From positions 257,600 through 321,599 of the forward strand of contig NZ_GG692710.1 in the NCBI RefSeq assembly GCF_000156175.1: DNA of 64,000 bases. The letters run 5' to 3'. The stretch's first letter is position 1, and each line of letters opens with the position of its first letter. This document shows positions 10,454 through 18,431 of this stretch, in pieces. Source of the DNA: Collinsella intestinalis DSM 13280 (GTDB taxonomy: Bacteria; Actinomycetota; Coriobacteriia; Coriobacteriales; Coriobacteriaceae). The notes beneath the pieces were generated by a model that saw nothing but the letters and a program-made list of their open reading frames with translations, did not search any database and was not told where the DNA came from. The position numbers and the translations under genes were made by a program.

Positions 10454-11482
10454 ATGAGCCCTGATCATATGAGCACCGAGGAATCTGTCGTTTCCGGAAC
10501 TGTCAGATGCGCCGAGGCCGCCTCGTCTGCCAAGGGGGTCGCTGGCGTCAATTGCGCCAATGAAACTGAGGCCAATGTGTCTCGCTCGGTAAGCAGCCGC
10601 CTGAGGGGGCGGGGCTTCTCCGTTCTGGGTGATTCCATCAGTACGCTCATGGGCTGGGTTCCCGAGGGCTGGCGGGTTCATTATGAGGGCGAGGTTCACG
10701 TCGATGGTGTCGAAAGCCCCCAAGACACATGGTGGGGGAGAGTCATCGATCACTTCGACGGCCGCCTGGTAGCCAACTCCTCCTTTTCCGGGTCCGTCGT
10801 CGAGGGATACGGCTTCCCTGCGGGCAATAGCGAGAAGCGCATCGCTTCGCTGCTCGGGGCGCAGGGCGAATGCCCCGATGTCGTCCTCGTGTACATGGGT
10901 ATTAACGACTACGGCTGGGGCGGTGGCCGCAGCCAGGTGATGGGCAGGTCGCTTTCCGCGTCAGCGCGTCCCGAGGACCTTGCGGGCGAGCGCTCCGTCG
11001 AATGGGTTGTCGGCCCCGATGCACTGGATCGGTTCGCTTCTGCGTATCGAGATGTCCTCGTCTCGATCCATCGCCTCGCGCCCTCGTCCGAGGTCTGGTG
11101 CCTGACGCTGTGCCCCGCAACGTCCCCGAGCGAGGCGGAGCGCTGTTACAAGTATCAAATGCGCGGCATTGAGCTGGATGCGTACAACCGCGCCATCGTT
11201 CAGGCGGCTCGAGAGACGGGGGCGCATGTCGCCGATGTGCGGGCGTACGGCATCCAATACGACGCGGTGGACGGGTGCCATCCGTCGGCTTTCGGCATGC
11301 GTCAGATCTCAGACATGGTCATCGCGCGGATGGAGGGGTCTTCTGAGATGCCTGCATCCATCGGGGATGCACCGCGCGCCGTTCGGACATGTGGACGCGC
11401 CCATTGCCACGGGTGCCCCATGGACGAGTCGACCGACTCCCGCTGGACGATAGCCTGTCGCGGACCGAAGGACGGACGCTAG
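10454..11482 (+). CDS. SGNH/GDSL-family hydrolase
   Basis: The product looks like an SGNH hydrolase (esterase, lipase or deacylase superfamily). It has block I with the nucleophile Ser in FSVLGDSISTLMG (about residue 59-61), block III YMGINDYGWGGG with Gly/Asn (about 148-152), and the Asp-His pair in DGCHPSAFGM (about 272-277). The ATG at 10454 is chosen for GGAGAGG seven bases upstream; in-frame ATGs at 10367 and 10436 are alternatives. No signal peptide is visible, so it is probably cytoplasmic. The substrate cannot be told. The C-terminal 40 residues are Cys/His-rich (CGRAHCHGCPMD), which is unusual for the family. It stands alone between tRNA-Asn and the pyr operon, with its own terminator. 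Confidence 0.82.
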   Translation: MSPDHMSTEESVVSGTVRCAEAASSAKGVAGVNCANETEANVSRSVSSRLRGRGFSVLGDSISTLMGWVPEGWRVHYEGEVHVDGVESPQDTWWGRVIDHFDGRLVANSSFSGSVVEGYGFPAGNSEKRIASLLGAQGECPDVVLVYMGINDYGWGGGRSQVMGRSLSASARPEDLAGERSVEWVVGPDALDRFASAYRDVLVSIHRLAPSSEVWCLTLCPATSPSEAERCYKYQMRGIELDAYNRAIVQAARETGAHVADVRAYGIQYDAVDGCHPSAFGMRQISDMVIARMEGSSEMPASIGDAPRAVRTCGRAHCHGCPMDESTDSRWTIACRGPKDGR

Positions 11483-11495
11483 CCAAAGACCACGC

Positions 11496-11536
11496 GCACC
11501 GCCCCATTGTGAAGATTGGGGCGGTGCGTGTTTTTT
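11496..11536 (+). terminator. Terminator after the SGNH hydrolase gene
   Basis: A perfect 10-bp stem, GCACCGCCCC (11496-11505) and GGGGCGGTGC (11518-11527), is followed by GTG and six T residues. It separates this gene from the pyr operon leader. Confidence 0.9.
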
Positions 11537-11562
11537 CAGGCCCTTGCCACGGGGGATGCGTG

Positions 11563-11680
11563 TACAATGAACAAGACCTTTAAACGTGGTACGAGATACC
11601 CGCAAGGAGAACATAGCCCGATCGCTTCGGGTCCTCGTGGGATGCTCGTGCCGTGCGTGAACGGTCGGGCATTATTTTTT
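11563..11680 (+). promoter_or_regulatory. pyr operon promoter -10 and probable PyrR attenuator leader
   Basis: A -10 box TACAAT lies at 11563-11568; the -35 is poor (TTGCCA 13 bases upstream). The leader begins CAAGACCTTTAAACG, like the CCTTTAA start of PyrR leaders, with a GGTA-CGAGA-TACC hairpin (11588-11600) and CCCGCAAGGAGAAC next to it. A terminator forms from GCCCGATCG (11616-11624) and CGGTCGGGC (11662-11670; one G-T pair), followed by ATTATTTTTTG. CCCGA (11617-11621) can instead pair with TCGGG (11627-11631), which excludes the terminator. PyrR binding with UMP would shift the balance to termination. The structures are visible; PyrR control is inferred from family knowledge and the adjacent pyrR. 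Confidence 0.72.
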
Positions 11681-11724
11681 GACGCGGCACCGCGCCGGCG
11701 TCGAAGAGGCAAGGAAGGAGTTTG

Positions 11725-12309
11725 ATGGGCATGTCTTCACCGAAGGCGGTCATCATGGACGAGACCGCGGTCAGCCGCGCGATCACCCGTATCGCTCACG
11801 AGATCGTCGAGAAGAACGAGGGCGTTGAGAACCTCGCGCTCGTCGGCATCGTGACCCGCGGCGATTTGCTCGCCAAACAGCTCGTGGACGAGATCGAGCG
11901 GATCGAGGGGGTGCGCGTCGACCTGGGAAGCTTGGACATCAGCTTCTACCGCGACGATTACCTGACCAACTTCGCACCGGCCGTCCACGCCACGAACGTC
12001 CCGTTCAACTTGGACAACAAGCGCATCGTGCTCGTCGACGATATCCTCTACACCGGTCGCACCATCCGCGCCGCTCTGGACGCCCTCATGGACCTCGGTC
12101 GCCCTAGTCGCGTCGAGCTGGCCGTCCTGGTCGACCGCGGCCATCGCGAGCTTCCGATCTGCCCCGACTTCGTGGGCAAGAACGTCCCCTCCTCCCATGA
12201 GGAGAATGTGCGCCTCTACCTCGAGGAGGTCGACGGCCGCACCACCGTTGAGATCACGAACGTCGAGCAGGGCGCCCGTGTGGGCTCCGCTCCGCTGGGA
12301 GGCGAGTAG
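11725..12309 (+). CDS. pyrR: Pyrimidine operon attenuation protein / uracil phosphoribosyltransferase
   Basis: PyrR binds pyr leader RNA in response to UMP and UTP and also has uracil phosphoribosyltransferase activity. The PRPP loop is IVLVDDILYTGRTIRAALDAL split around residues 100-118, and RGDLLAKQL is the usual N-terminal motif. The product is 194 residues. The ATG at 11725 follows AAGGAAGGAG; an internal ATG at 11731 is an alternative. It is the first gene of the pyr operon and follows a leader with terminator and antiterminator pairings. Confidence 0.95.
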   Translation: MGMSSPKAVIMDETAVSRAITRIAHEIVEKNEGVENLALVGIVTRGDLLAKQLVDEIERIEGVRVDLGSLDISFYRDDYLTNFAPAVHATNVPFNLDNKRIVLVDDILYTGRTIRAALDALMDLGRPSRVELAVLVDRGHRELPICPDFVGKNVPSSHEENVRLYLEEVDGRTTVEITNVEQGARVGSAPLGGE

Positions 12310-12312
12310 GCA

Positions 12313-13257
12313 GTGTTCAACAACCACAAGCACCTCATCGATATCTCGGAGTACTCCGACTCCGAGCTCATGACCATCCTGCAGACCGCCAAGGCGTTCT
12401 CCGAGGTCAATGAGCGCACCATCAAGAAGGTCCCCACCCTCAAGGGCAAGACCATCGTCAACATGTTCAACGAGCCCTCCACGCGCACCCGCAGCTCCTT
12501 CGAGCTGGCCGAGAAGCGCCTGTCGGCCGATACGCTGAACTTCGGCGGCTCCTCTACCTCCACGGTGAAGGGCGAGAGCCTCATCGACACCGTCATGACG
12601 CTCGACGCCTACAAGATCGACTGCATCGTCGTGCGCGACAAGCACGCCGGCGCCCCCTACATCGTGTCCCAGGCCAGCCCTGCCGTCGTCATCGACGCCG
12701 GCGATGGCAAGCACGGCCATCCCACCCAGGCCCTGCTCGACCTGTACTCCATCTGGGAGCGCAAGGGTAGCTTCGACGGCCTGAAGGTCGGCGTCGTGGG
12801 CGACATCGGTCACTCCCGTGTCTGCGGCTCCCTCATCCCCGCGCTCAAGATCATGGGCGCCGAGGTCACGGCCGTGGGTCCCAACACCCTCATGCCGCCC
12901 CGCCCCGACATCCTGGGTGCCGATCACGTGTCCAACAGCCTCGATGATGTGCTGCCGGACCTGGACGTCGTCTACATGCTGCGTATTCAGCGCGAGCGCC
13001 TCGAGGGCGCGCCGTTCCCGAGCGAGCGCGAGTACCACCAGCTCTACGGTCTCACCAAGGCCCGCGAGCGTCTCATGAGGCCCGACGCGATCGTGTGCCA
13101 CCCCGGCCCGATCAACCGCGGTGTGGAGTTCGACTCCTACATGCCCGATCACCCGGAGCGCTCCGTCATCCTCGACCAGGTGTACGCCGGTATCTGCGTG
13201 CGCATGGCTGCCCTGTATCTGCTGCTTGGAGGTGCCGATAATGGCCTTGCTTCTTAA
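12313..13257 (+). CDS. pyrB: Aspartate carbamoyltransferase catalytic subunit
   Basis: PyrB condenses carbamoyl phosphate and aspartate, the committed step of pyrimidine synthesis. The carbamoyl-phosphate loop is in NEPSTRTRSSFELAEKRL (about residues 52-69), followed by HAGAPYIV, GHPTQALLDLYS and VVYMLRIQRER. It has 314 residues and starts at GTG 12313, three bases after the pyrR stop. No regulatory subunit pyrI is present here. The 3' end overlaps pyrC by 17 bases. Confidence 0.96.
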   Translation: MFNNHKHLIDISEYSDSELMTILQTAKAFSEVNERTIKKVPTLKGKTIVNMFNEPSTRTRSSFELAEKRLSADTLNFGGSSTSTVKGESLIDTVMTLDAYKIDCIVVRDKHAGAPYIVSQASPAVVIDAGDGKHGHPTQALLDLYSIWERKGSFDGLKVGVVGDIGHSRVCGSLIPALKIMGAEVTAVGPNTLMPPRPDILGADHVSNSLDDVLPDLDVVYMLRIQRERLEGAPFPSEREYHQLYGLTKARERLMRPDAIVCHPGPINRGVEFDSYMPDHPERSVILDQVYAGICVRMAALYLLLGGADNGLAS

Positions 13258-14530
13258 GAATGCCCACGTCGTCGACCCGTCTGTCGAGCTTGACGGACGT
13301 GTAGACGTCCTCGTCGAGGACGACAAGATCGCCGCCGTCGGCGAGAACCTCAGCCACGAGGGTGCCGAGGTCGTCGACCTGTCCGGCAAGTACCTCGTTC
13401 CCGGCCTGGTGGATATGCACGTCCACCTGCGTGAGCCCGGCTTCGAGGCCAAGGGCGACATCGAGTCCGAGACCGCCGCTGCCGCCAAGGGTGGCTTCAC
13501 CGGCGTGTGCTCCATGCCCAACACCAACCCCGTCACCGACAACGGCGTCGTGGTCGAGTACATCAAATCCGTCGCCGCCGCCAAGGGCCACTGCCGCGTG
13601 TACCCCTCCGGCGCCATGACCCGTGGTCTCAAGGGCGAGATCATCTCCGAGATGGGCAACATGGTCGAGCACGGCTGCGTCGCCTTCACTGATGACGGCC
13701 ACGGCATCCAGGGCGCCGGCATGCTTCGCCGTGCCATGGACTACGGCCAGATGTTCGGCAAGGTCTTCATGAGCCACTGCCAGGACAACGACCTGGTCGG
13801 CGACGGCCAGATCAACGAGGGCGCCGTTTCCACCCGCCTCGGCCTGCTCGGCTGGCCCGCGGAGGGCGAGGAGCTCCAGATCATGCGCGACATCATGATC
13901 GCCGAGCTCACCGGTGCCAAGCTGCACATCCAGCACATCTCCACCGCCAAGGGCCTGGAGATGGTCCGCGCCGCCAAGGCCAAGGGCCTGCCCGTGACCT
14001 GCGAGGCCACCCCGCATCACATGTTCCTCACCGAGGACGCCATCGACGGCACCTACAACACCTGCTTCAAGGTGAACCCGCCGCTGCGCACCGCTGCGGA
14101 CGCCGAGGCGCTCATCGCCGGCGTCATCGACGGCACGGTCGACACGATCGCCACCGACCATGCCCCGCACTCCGACTGGGAGAAGTCCCGTGAGTTCGAG
14201 CTCGCCCCGTTCGGTATGACCGGCCTCGAGACCGCACTCGGCCTCGTGATCACCAACCTGGTCAAGACCGGCAAGATCACCTTCGGTCGCATGGTCGAGC
14301 TCATGGCCACCGAGCCCCGTAAGATCCTGGGCCTCGACCAGGTCAAGATCGCCGAGGGCTCTGTCGCCGACCTCACCGTCTTCGACGCCGACCAGGTCTG
14401 GACCGTCTCCGAGGACGACTTCGCCAGCCACGCCAAGAACTCCGGTTTCAAGGGCGTCGAGCTCACCGGTCGTGCCACCGACGTGTTCGTGGGTGGCAAG
14501 CGCACGCTCGCCAACGGCGTCGTTTGCTAA
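13241..14530 (+). CDS. pyrC: Dihydroorotase
   Basis: Dihydroorotase cyclises carbamoyl-aspartate. The metal-binding HxH is in DMHVHLREPG (about residues 58-67); further metal and active-site motifs are LHIQHIST, TPHHMF and the catalytic Asp in IATDHAPHS (about 304-312). The product has 429 residues, matching class I dihydroorotases. The ATG at 13241 is supported by TTGGAGG eight bases upstream and lies within the last codons of pyrB. An upstream reading-frame extension is only the shadow of pyrB. Confidence 0.95.
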   Translation: MALLLKNAHVVDPSVELDGRVDVLVEDDKIAAVGENLSHEGAEVVDLSGKYLVPGLVDMHVHLREPGFEAKGDIESETAAAAKGGFTGVCSMPNTNPVTDNGVVVEYIKSVAAAKGHCRVYPSGAMTRGLKGEIISEMGNMVEHGCVAFTDDGHGIQGAGMLRRAMDYGQMFGKVFMSHCQDNDLVGDGQINEGAVSTRLGLLGWPAEGEELQIMRDIMIAELTGAKLHIQHISTAKGLEMVRAAKAKGLPVTCEATPHHMFLTEDAIDGTYNTCFKVNPPLRTAADAEALIAGVIDGTVDTIATDHAPHSDWEKSREFELAPFGMTGLETALGLVITNLVKTGKITFGRMVELMATEPRKILGLDQVKIAEGSVADLTVFDADQVWTVSEDDFASHAKNSGFKGVELTGRATDVFVGGKRTLANGVVC

Positions 14531-14623
14531 CATAAGCTTCGAGCGCCGCACGGGCCGCGTTTTCGCGCGCTGCCCGTGCGGCATTGTCAATCAACCATGC
14601 CTCGCATGGGGAGGGGAGCATAT

Positions 14624-15418
14624 ATGCCGAATCCTTCGCCTGCGCGCATGCATGACTTCGAGGTCATTTCGAACGAGAAGATCGCCGACGGCATCTTCTC
14701 GCTCGTCATTTCGGCCCCGCGTCTCGCATCCGCGCTCAAGCCCGGTCAGTTCGTGAACATCCGCGTTCCGGGCGACCCGAGTGAGCTGCTGCGCGTGCCG
14801 CTGAGCTACGTCGCCGCCGATCCGGAGCGCGGCACCGTCGAGATCTGGTACGCGGTCGTTGGCAAGGGCACGCAGCGCATGTCCGAGTGGGGCCGTGGCT
14901 TCACGAGCGACCTGCTCGGCCCTGGCGGCCACGGCTGGCGCGTCCCCGAGGGTGCCCGCCGCGTGCTCGTGGTCGGCGGCGGCATCGGCGTTCCCCCGGT
15001 GCTGTGCCTGGCGCGTGAGCTCGCCGAGGCGGGTGTCGCGGTCGATGCGTGCGTGGGCTCCGCCACCGCAGCCAAGCTCGTCGGCGTCGAGGACTTCGAG
15101 GCGCTGGGCGCCGGCGAGGTCTGCGTGGCGACCGATGACGGCACGGCCGGCCTGCACGGTTTTTGCACCGAGTCCGCCTCTGAGCTGCTCTCCTCTCACG
15201 AGTACGACTACGTGGCAACCTGCGGTCCCGGCGTCATGATGAGCAAGGTTGCTGCCTCTGCGGCCGAGGCGGGCGTGTACTGCGAGGCCTCCCTCGAGCG
15301 CATGATGAGCTGTGGCTTTGGTGCATGCAGCACCTGCAATGTCGAGACGACCGACGGCATGCAGGGTGCCTGCATGTGCGGACCGGTCTTTGATGCGACC
15401 AAGGTGGTGGTCTGGTGA
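14624..15418 (+). CDS. pyrK: Dihydroorotate dehydrogenase electron transfer subunit
   Basis: PyrK carries FAD and a [2Fe-2S] cluster and passes electrons from dihydroorotate (via PyrD) to NAD. The FAD-binding segment is RVPLSYVAADPERGTVEIWY, and the NAD-binding glycine loop is VVGGGIGVPPVL. The cluster ligands are CGFGACSTC (residues 229-237) plus CMCG (249-252). The product has 264 residues; the ATG at 14624 follows GGGGAGGGGAGC. It overlaps pyrD by four bases (GTGA), which fits a PyrDB-PyrK complex. Confidence 0.95.
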   Translation: MPNPSPARMHDFEVISNEKIADGIFSLVISAPRLASALKPGQFVNIRVPGDPSELLRVPLSYVAADPERGTVEIWYAVVGKGTQRMSEWGRGFTSDLLGPGGHGWRVPEGARRVLVVGGGIGVPPVLCLARELAEAGVAVDACVGSATAAKLVGVEDFEALGAGEVCVATDDGTAGLHGFCTESASELLSSHEYDYVATCGPGVMMSKVAASAAEAGVYCEASLERMMSCGFGACSTCNVETTDGMQGACMCGPVFDATKVVVW

Positions 15419-16338
15419 GCCAGGTGAATATGGCCGTCGACTTCGGCGGCGTGAAGATGAAAAACCCCATCAACACCGCTTCCGGCACGTTCGGGTACGG
15501 CTGGCAGTTCAGCGAGCTCATGGATGTGAGTCAGCTCGGTGCCATCACCACGAAGGGCTGCGCAGCGGAGGCTTGGCCGGGCAACCCCGCGCCTCGTATG
15601 GCCGAGGTCCCCGGTGGCATGATGAACTCCGTGGGCCTGCAGAACCCCGGTGTGGCGGCTTTTGCCGAGCAGTCTGGCCCGTGGCTGGCCGACCTCACCG
15701 CCAAGGGAACGCAGGTCATCTGCCAGGTCGCCGGTCACTCCACCGAGGAGTACGTCCGCGCGCTCGAGATGTTCGTGGAGCTGTGCCCCTGGGCCGCCGG
15801 ATACGAGATCAACGTGAGCTGCCCCAACATCGCTGCCGGCGGTGCCGCCTGCGGTTCCACCCCCGAAGGTGCCTCCGAGGTCATGCGCGCTTGCCGCAAG
15901 GTGACCGACAAGCCCCTCTTCGTCAAGATGGCTCCCGTGCGCATCCCCGAGATCGCGCGTGCCCTCGAGGCCGAGGGTGCCGACGGCCTGACCGTCATCA
16001 ACTCCATCCCTGGCATGTCCATCGACGTGCGCACGCGCCGCTCCAGGCTCTCCAAGCCCACGGGCGGTCTGTCCGGCCCGCTGTGCCACCCCATCGCCGT
16101 CCGCATGGTCTGGGAGGCCGCCAATGCGGTCGATATCCCGATCTGCGGTGTCGGCGGCGTCATGACGGGTGAGGACGCGGCCGAGTTCATCCTCGCGGGC
16201 GCCTGCTGCGTTTCCGTGGGCATGGCCAACTTCGTCGAGCCCGATGCGTCCGTGCGCATCCTGCACGAGCTCGAGGCCTGGGCCGAGAGCCAGGGAGTCA
16301 AGGACATCAACGAGCTGATCGGAGCCTTCGAATGCTAG
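15415..16338 (+). CDS. pyrD: Dihydroorotate dehydrogenase B (NAD+) catalytic subunit
   Basis: This FMN enzyme oxidises dihydroorotate to orotate. The class 1B catalytic cysteine lies in INVSCPNIAAGG (Cys about 135), and NSIPGMSIDVRTRR and GVGGVMTGEDAAEF are FMN/phosphate-binding segments. It has 307 residues and starts at GTG 15415, overlapping the pyrK stop. The adjacent pyrK identifies it as the NAD-dependent 1B type, which suits an anaerobe. Confidence 0.96.
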   Translation: MSQVNMAVDFGGVKMKNPINTASGTFGYGWQFSELMDVSQLGAITTKGCAAEAWPGNPAPRMAEVPGGMMNSVGLQNPGVAAFAEQSGPWLADLTAKGTQVICQVAGHSTEEYVRALEMFVELCPWAAGYEINVSCPNIAAGGAACGSTPEGASEVMRACRKVTDKPLFVKMAPVRIPEIARALEAEGADGLTVINSIPGMSIDVRTRRSRLSKPTGGLSGPLCHPIAVRMVWEAANAVDIPICGVGGVMTGEDAAEFILAGACCVSVGMANFVEPDASVRILHELEAWAESQGVKDINELIGAFEC

Positions 16339-17057
16339 AGACCGATGCCCGCGACCGCATCATCGTCGCGATCGATTGCGACCGCGACCGCGCCATCGAG
16401 CTTGCCGATGCGTTGTCCGGTCATGCCTCCTGGCTGAAGGTCGGCATGACGCTGTTCTACGCCGAGGGTCCCTCCATCGTCCGTGAGTTCAACGAGCGCG
16501 GTTTCAAGGTTTTCCTCGACCTGAAGTTCCACGACATTCCGCATCAGGTGCGTGGCGCGGCCCGCTCCGCGGCACTCGCCGGCGCCGACCTGCTCTCCGT
16601 GCACGGCTTGGGCTCCGGTGCCATGCTCGCGGCGTGCCGCGAGGGTGCCGAGGCGGCCGCGGAGGTGCGGGGGAACCGCCCCAACCTCGTCGCCATCACC
16701 GTGCTCACAAGCATGAGCCAGGACTCGCTCACCGAGATCGGCGTAGAGTCCCCGGTTGCCGAGGAGGCCGCTCGTCTGGCGTCCCTCGCGCAGGCCAACG
16801 GCATCGACGGCATCGTGTGCTCCCCGGTGGAGGCGCAAGGCATGCGTGAGCTGTTGGGCCCCGACGCGCTCATCGTCACGCCGGGCGTGCGTCCCGTGGG
16901 CGCCGAGCTCGGTGACCAGACACGCGTCGCCACGCCGTCGCAGGCCATCGCCCGCGGCGCGAGCCACATCGTGGTTGGCCGTCCCATCACGGGAGCCGAC
17001 GACCCGGTCGAGGCGTACGAGGCCATCGTCGCCGAGCTGTGTGAGAACGTGAAATAA
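16332..17057 (+). CDS. pyrF: Orotidine 5'-phosphate decarboxylase
   Basis: PyrF makes UMP from OMP. The catalytic Asp-Lys-Asp set is in FLDLKFHDIPHQV (about residues 61-73), with VAIDCDRDRA at the N-terminus and VTPGVRP and VVGRPITGADDP as phosphate-binding segments. The product has 241 residues. The ATG overlaps the pyrD stop region by seven bases. It is the last gene of the operon, and a strong terminator follows five bases later. pyrE and carAB are not in this operon. Confidence 0.96.
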   Translation: MLETDARDRIIVAIDCDRDRAIELADALSGHASWLKVGMTLFYAEGPSIVREFNERGFKVFLDLKFHDIPHQVRGAARSAALAGADLLSVHGLGSGAMLAACREGAEAAAEVRGNRPNLVAITVLTSMSQDSLTEIGVESPVAEEAARLASLAQANGIDGIVCSPVEAQGMRELLGPDALIVTPGVRPVGAELGDQTRVATPSQAIARGASHIVVGRPITGADDPVEAYEAIVAELCENVK

Positions 17058-17061
17058 TGAT

Positions 17062-17090
17062 GAAGCGCAGGTGTCTACCTGCGCTTCTTT
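17062..17090 (+). terminator. Terminator of the pyr operon
   Basis: A perfect 11-bp stem, GAAGCGCAGGT (17062-17072) and ACCTGCGCTTC (17077-17087), with a GTCT loop, is followed by TTTCC. It starts five bases after the pyrF stop. Confidence 0.9.
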
Positions 17091-17261
17091 CCTCTATAGG
17101 GCCTCTATGCAGGGGTTTTGACGCCGATTTTGGCTCGATATCTTGCAATTTGGCAGAGCATGGACTACCCTAGATTGCCGTTGAAGGTTCAAACATGCAC
17201 GTAAAAGCACGTATTGCACCCCGAACGCAGTTAGAAGATGCCTAGTTTTATGGAGGTTCAA

Positions 17262-17570
17262 ATGGCGCTTCCTCAGCTCACCGATGAGCAGCGCAAGGCC
17301 GCTCTCGAGAAGGCCGCTGCCGCCCGTCACGCTCGTGCCGAGCTCCGTGAGAAGATCAAGAAGGGCGAGGTGTCCCTGGATTCCGTCCTGAACTCCGACG
17401 ACCCGATCGCTTCCCGTATGAAGGTCTCCACCCTCATCGAGTCCCTCCCCGGCTATGGCAAGGCCAAGGCCACCAAGATCATGGACGAGCTGGGCATCTC
17501 CGCCACCCGTCGCGTTCAGGGCCTCGGCGTCCGTCAGCGCGAGCAGCTCCTCGAGCAGCTCACCAAGTAA
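17262..17570 (+). CDS. mihF: Integration host factor, actinobacterial type (mIHF)
   Basis: mIHF is a small nucleoid protein of actinobacteria, unrelated in fold to proteobacterial IHF, that bends DNA. The 102-residue product starts MALPQLTDEQRKAALEKAAA, has a basic helical N-terminus, and carries the helix-hairpin-helix-like LPGYGKAKATKIMDELGIS near residues 60-80, ending in a second basic helix. The ATG at 17262 is preceded by TGGAGG. The pyrF-mihF-gmk order is typical of actinobacteria. The 170-base upstream gap presumably holds its promoter, but no good -10/-35 pair could be settled. Confidence 0.92.
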   Translation: MALPQLTDEQRKAALEKAAAARHARAELREKIKKGEVSLDSVLNSDDPIASRMKVSTLIESLPGYGKAKATKIMDELGISATRRVQGLGVRQREQLLEQLTK

Positions 17571-18140
17571 GTGGGCCAGAGCGAGTCAAAGCTCTTTGTG
17601 ATTTCCGGGCCGTCAGGCGCAGGAAAGGGCACTCTTGTCGCGCGTGTGCGTGACCGGGTTCCCAACCTGGGCCTGACGGTTTCCGCTACCACGAGGAGCC
17701 CGCGCGCCGGCGAGGTGGACGGCGTGAATTACTACTTCCTGTCCGAAGATGAGTTCTCGGCCCGCATCGAGGCCGGCGACTTCATCGAGTGGGCACAGGT
17801 GCACGACCATCGCTATGGCACCCTTGCCAGCGAGGTCGATCGCAACCTCTCCACCGGCCAGTCCCTCATCTTGGAGATCGACGTCCAGGGCGCCCTGGCC
17901 GTCAAGGAGCGCTTCCCTGAGGCCGTGCTCATCTTCATCGAGCCCCCGTCGCTCGATGTTTTGCGCGAGCGCCTCCTCGGCCGCGGCTCCGAGACCCCCG
18001 AGTCCCTCGAGCTCCGTCTCCACACCGCCGAAGGCGAGATGGCCCTGCGTGACCGCTACGACGAGATCATCGTGAACGACGATCTCGAGCGCGCCACGGA
18101 GGAACTCATCGCCGTACTGCACCGTCACGAAAGGAATTGA
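17571..18140 (+). CDS. gmk: Guanylate kinase
   Basis: Gmk phosphorylates GMP to GDP. The P-loop GPSGAGKGT is at residues 13-21, followed by TTRSPRAGEVDGVNYYFL, the GMP-binding motif, and an Arg-rich lid with LLGRGSETPESLELRL. The product has 189 residues. The start is GTG directly abutting the mihF stop. It sits upstream of rpoZ, the usual pairing. Confidence 0.95.
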   Translation: MGQSESKLFVISGPSGAGKGTLVARVRDRVPNLGLTVSATTRSPRAGEVDGVNYYFLSEDEFSARIEAGDFIEWAQVHDHRYGTLASEVDRNLSTGQSLILEIDVQGALAVKERFPEAVLIFIEPPSLDVLRERLLGRGSETPESLELRLHTAEGEMALRDRYDEIIVNDDLERATEELIAVLHRHERN

Positions 18141-18146
18141 TCCGAA

Positions 18147-18431
18147 GTGTCTGTTGTGAAGCCTGCCATTGATGACCTGCTGGAGAAGACCGACCACAAT
18201 AGGTTCCTGCTCTCCTCGCTCGCGTCCCAGCGCGCCAGCGACATCAACAACATGCTGCGCGGCCAGCACAGCCGCGTCCTCGCCGTCCAGGACACCGATG
18301 ACCTCACCGTCATGCTGTCCGGCAAGGACACCATCTCCATGGCCATGGAGGAGATCGTGGATGGCACCATCTCCTACGACCACGAGCGTTATGAGGCCGC
18401 CCTCGGCCACATCGACCCCCAGGAGGCCTAA
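18147..18431 (+). CDS. rpoZ: DNA-directed RNA polymerase omega subunit
   Basis: Omega assists RNA polymerase assembly. The 94-residue product starts from GTG at 18147 and contains VVKPAIDDLLEKTDHNRF and the core LSSLASQRASDINNML, equivalent to the RARQI helix region of omega, followed by an acidic tail. It lies six bases after gmk and abuts thiI. The short length and degenerate C-terminus lower confidence only slightly. Confidence 0.88.
   Translation: MSVVKPAIDDLLEKTDHNRFLLSSLASQRASDINNMLRGQHSRVLAVQDTDDLTVMLSGKDTISMAMEEIVDGTISYDHERYEAALGHIDPQEA

Noticed and set aside
11737-13737. Long minus-strand frame opposite pyrR, pyrB and pyrC
   Set aside because: It crosses three well-identified genes and has no domain pattern or ribosome site, so it is a compositional artefact.
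14531-14623. Separate regulatory leader before pyrK
   Set aside because: The 93-base gap between pyrC and pyrK has a GC-rich partial repeat (GCCGCACGGGCC and GCCCGTGCGGC) that can pair, but no T-tract and no promoter. pyrK is still best seen as part of the pyr operon.
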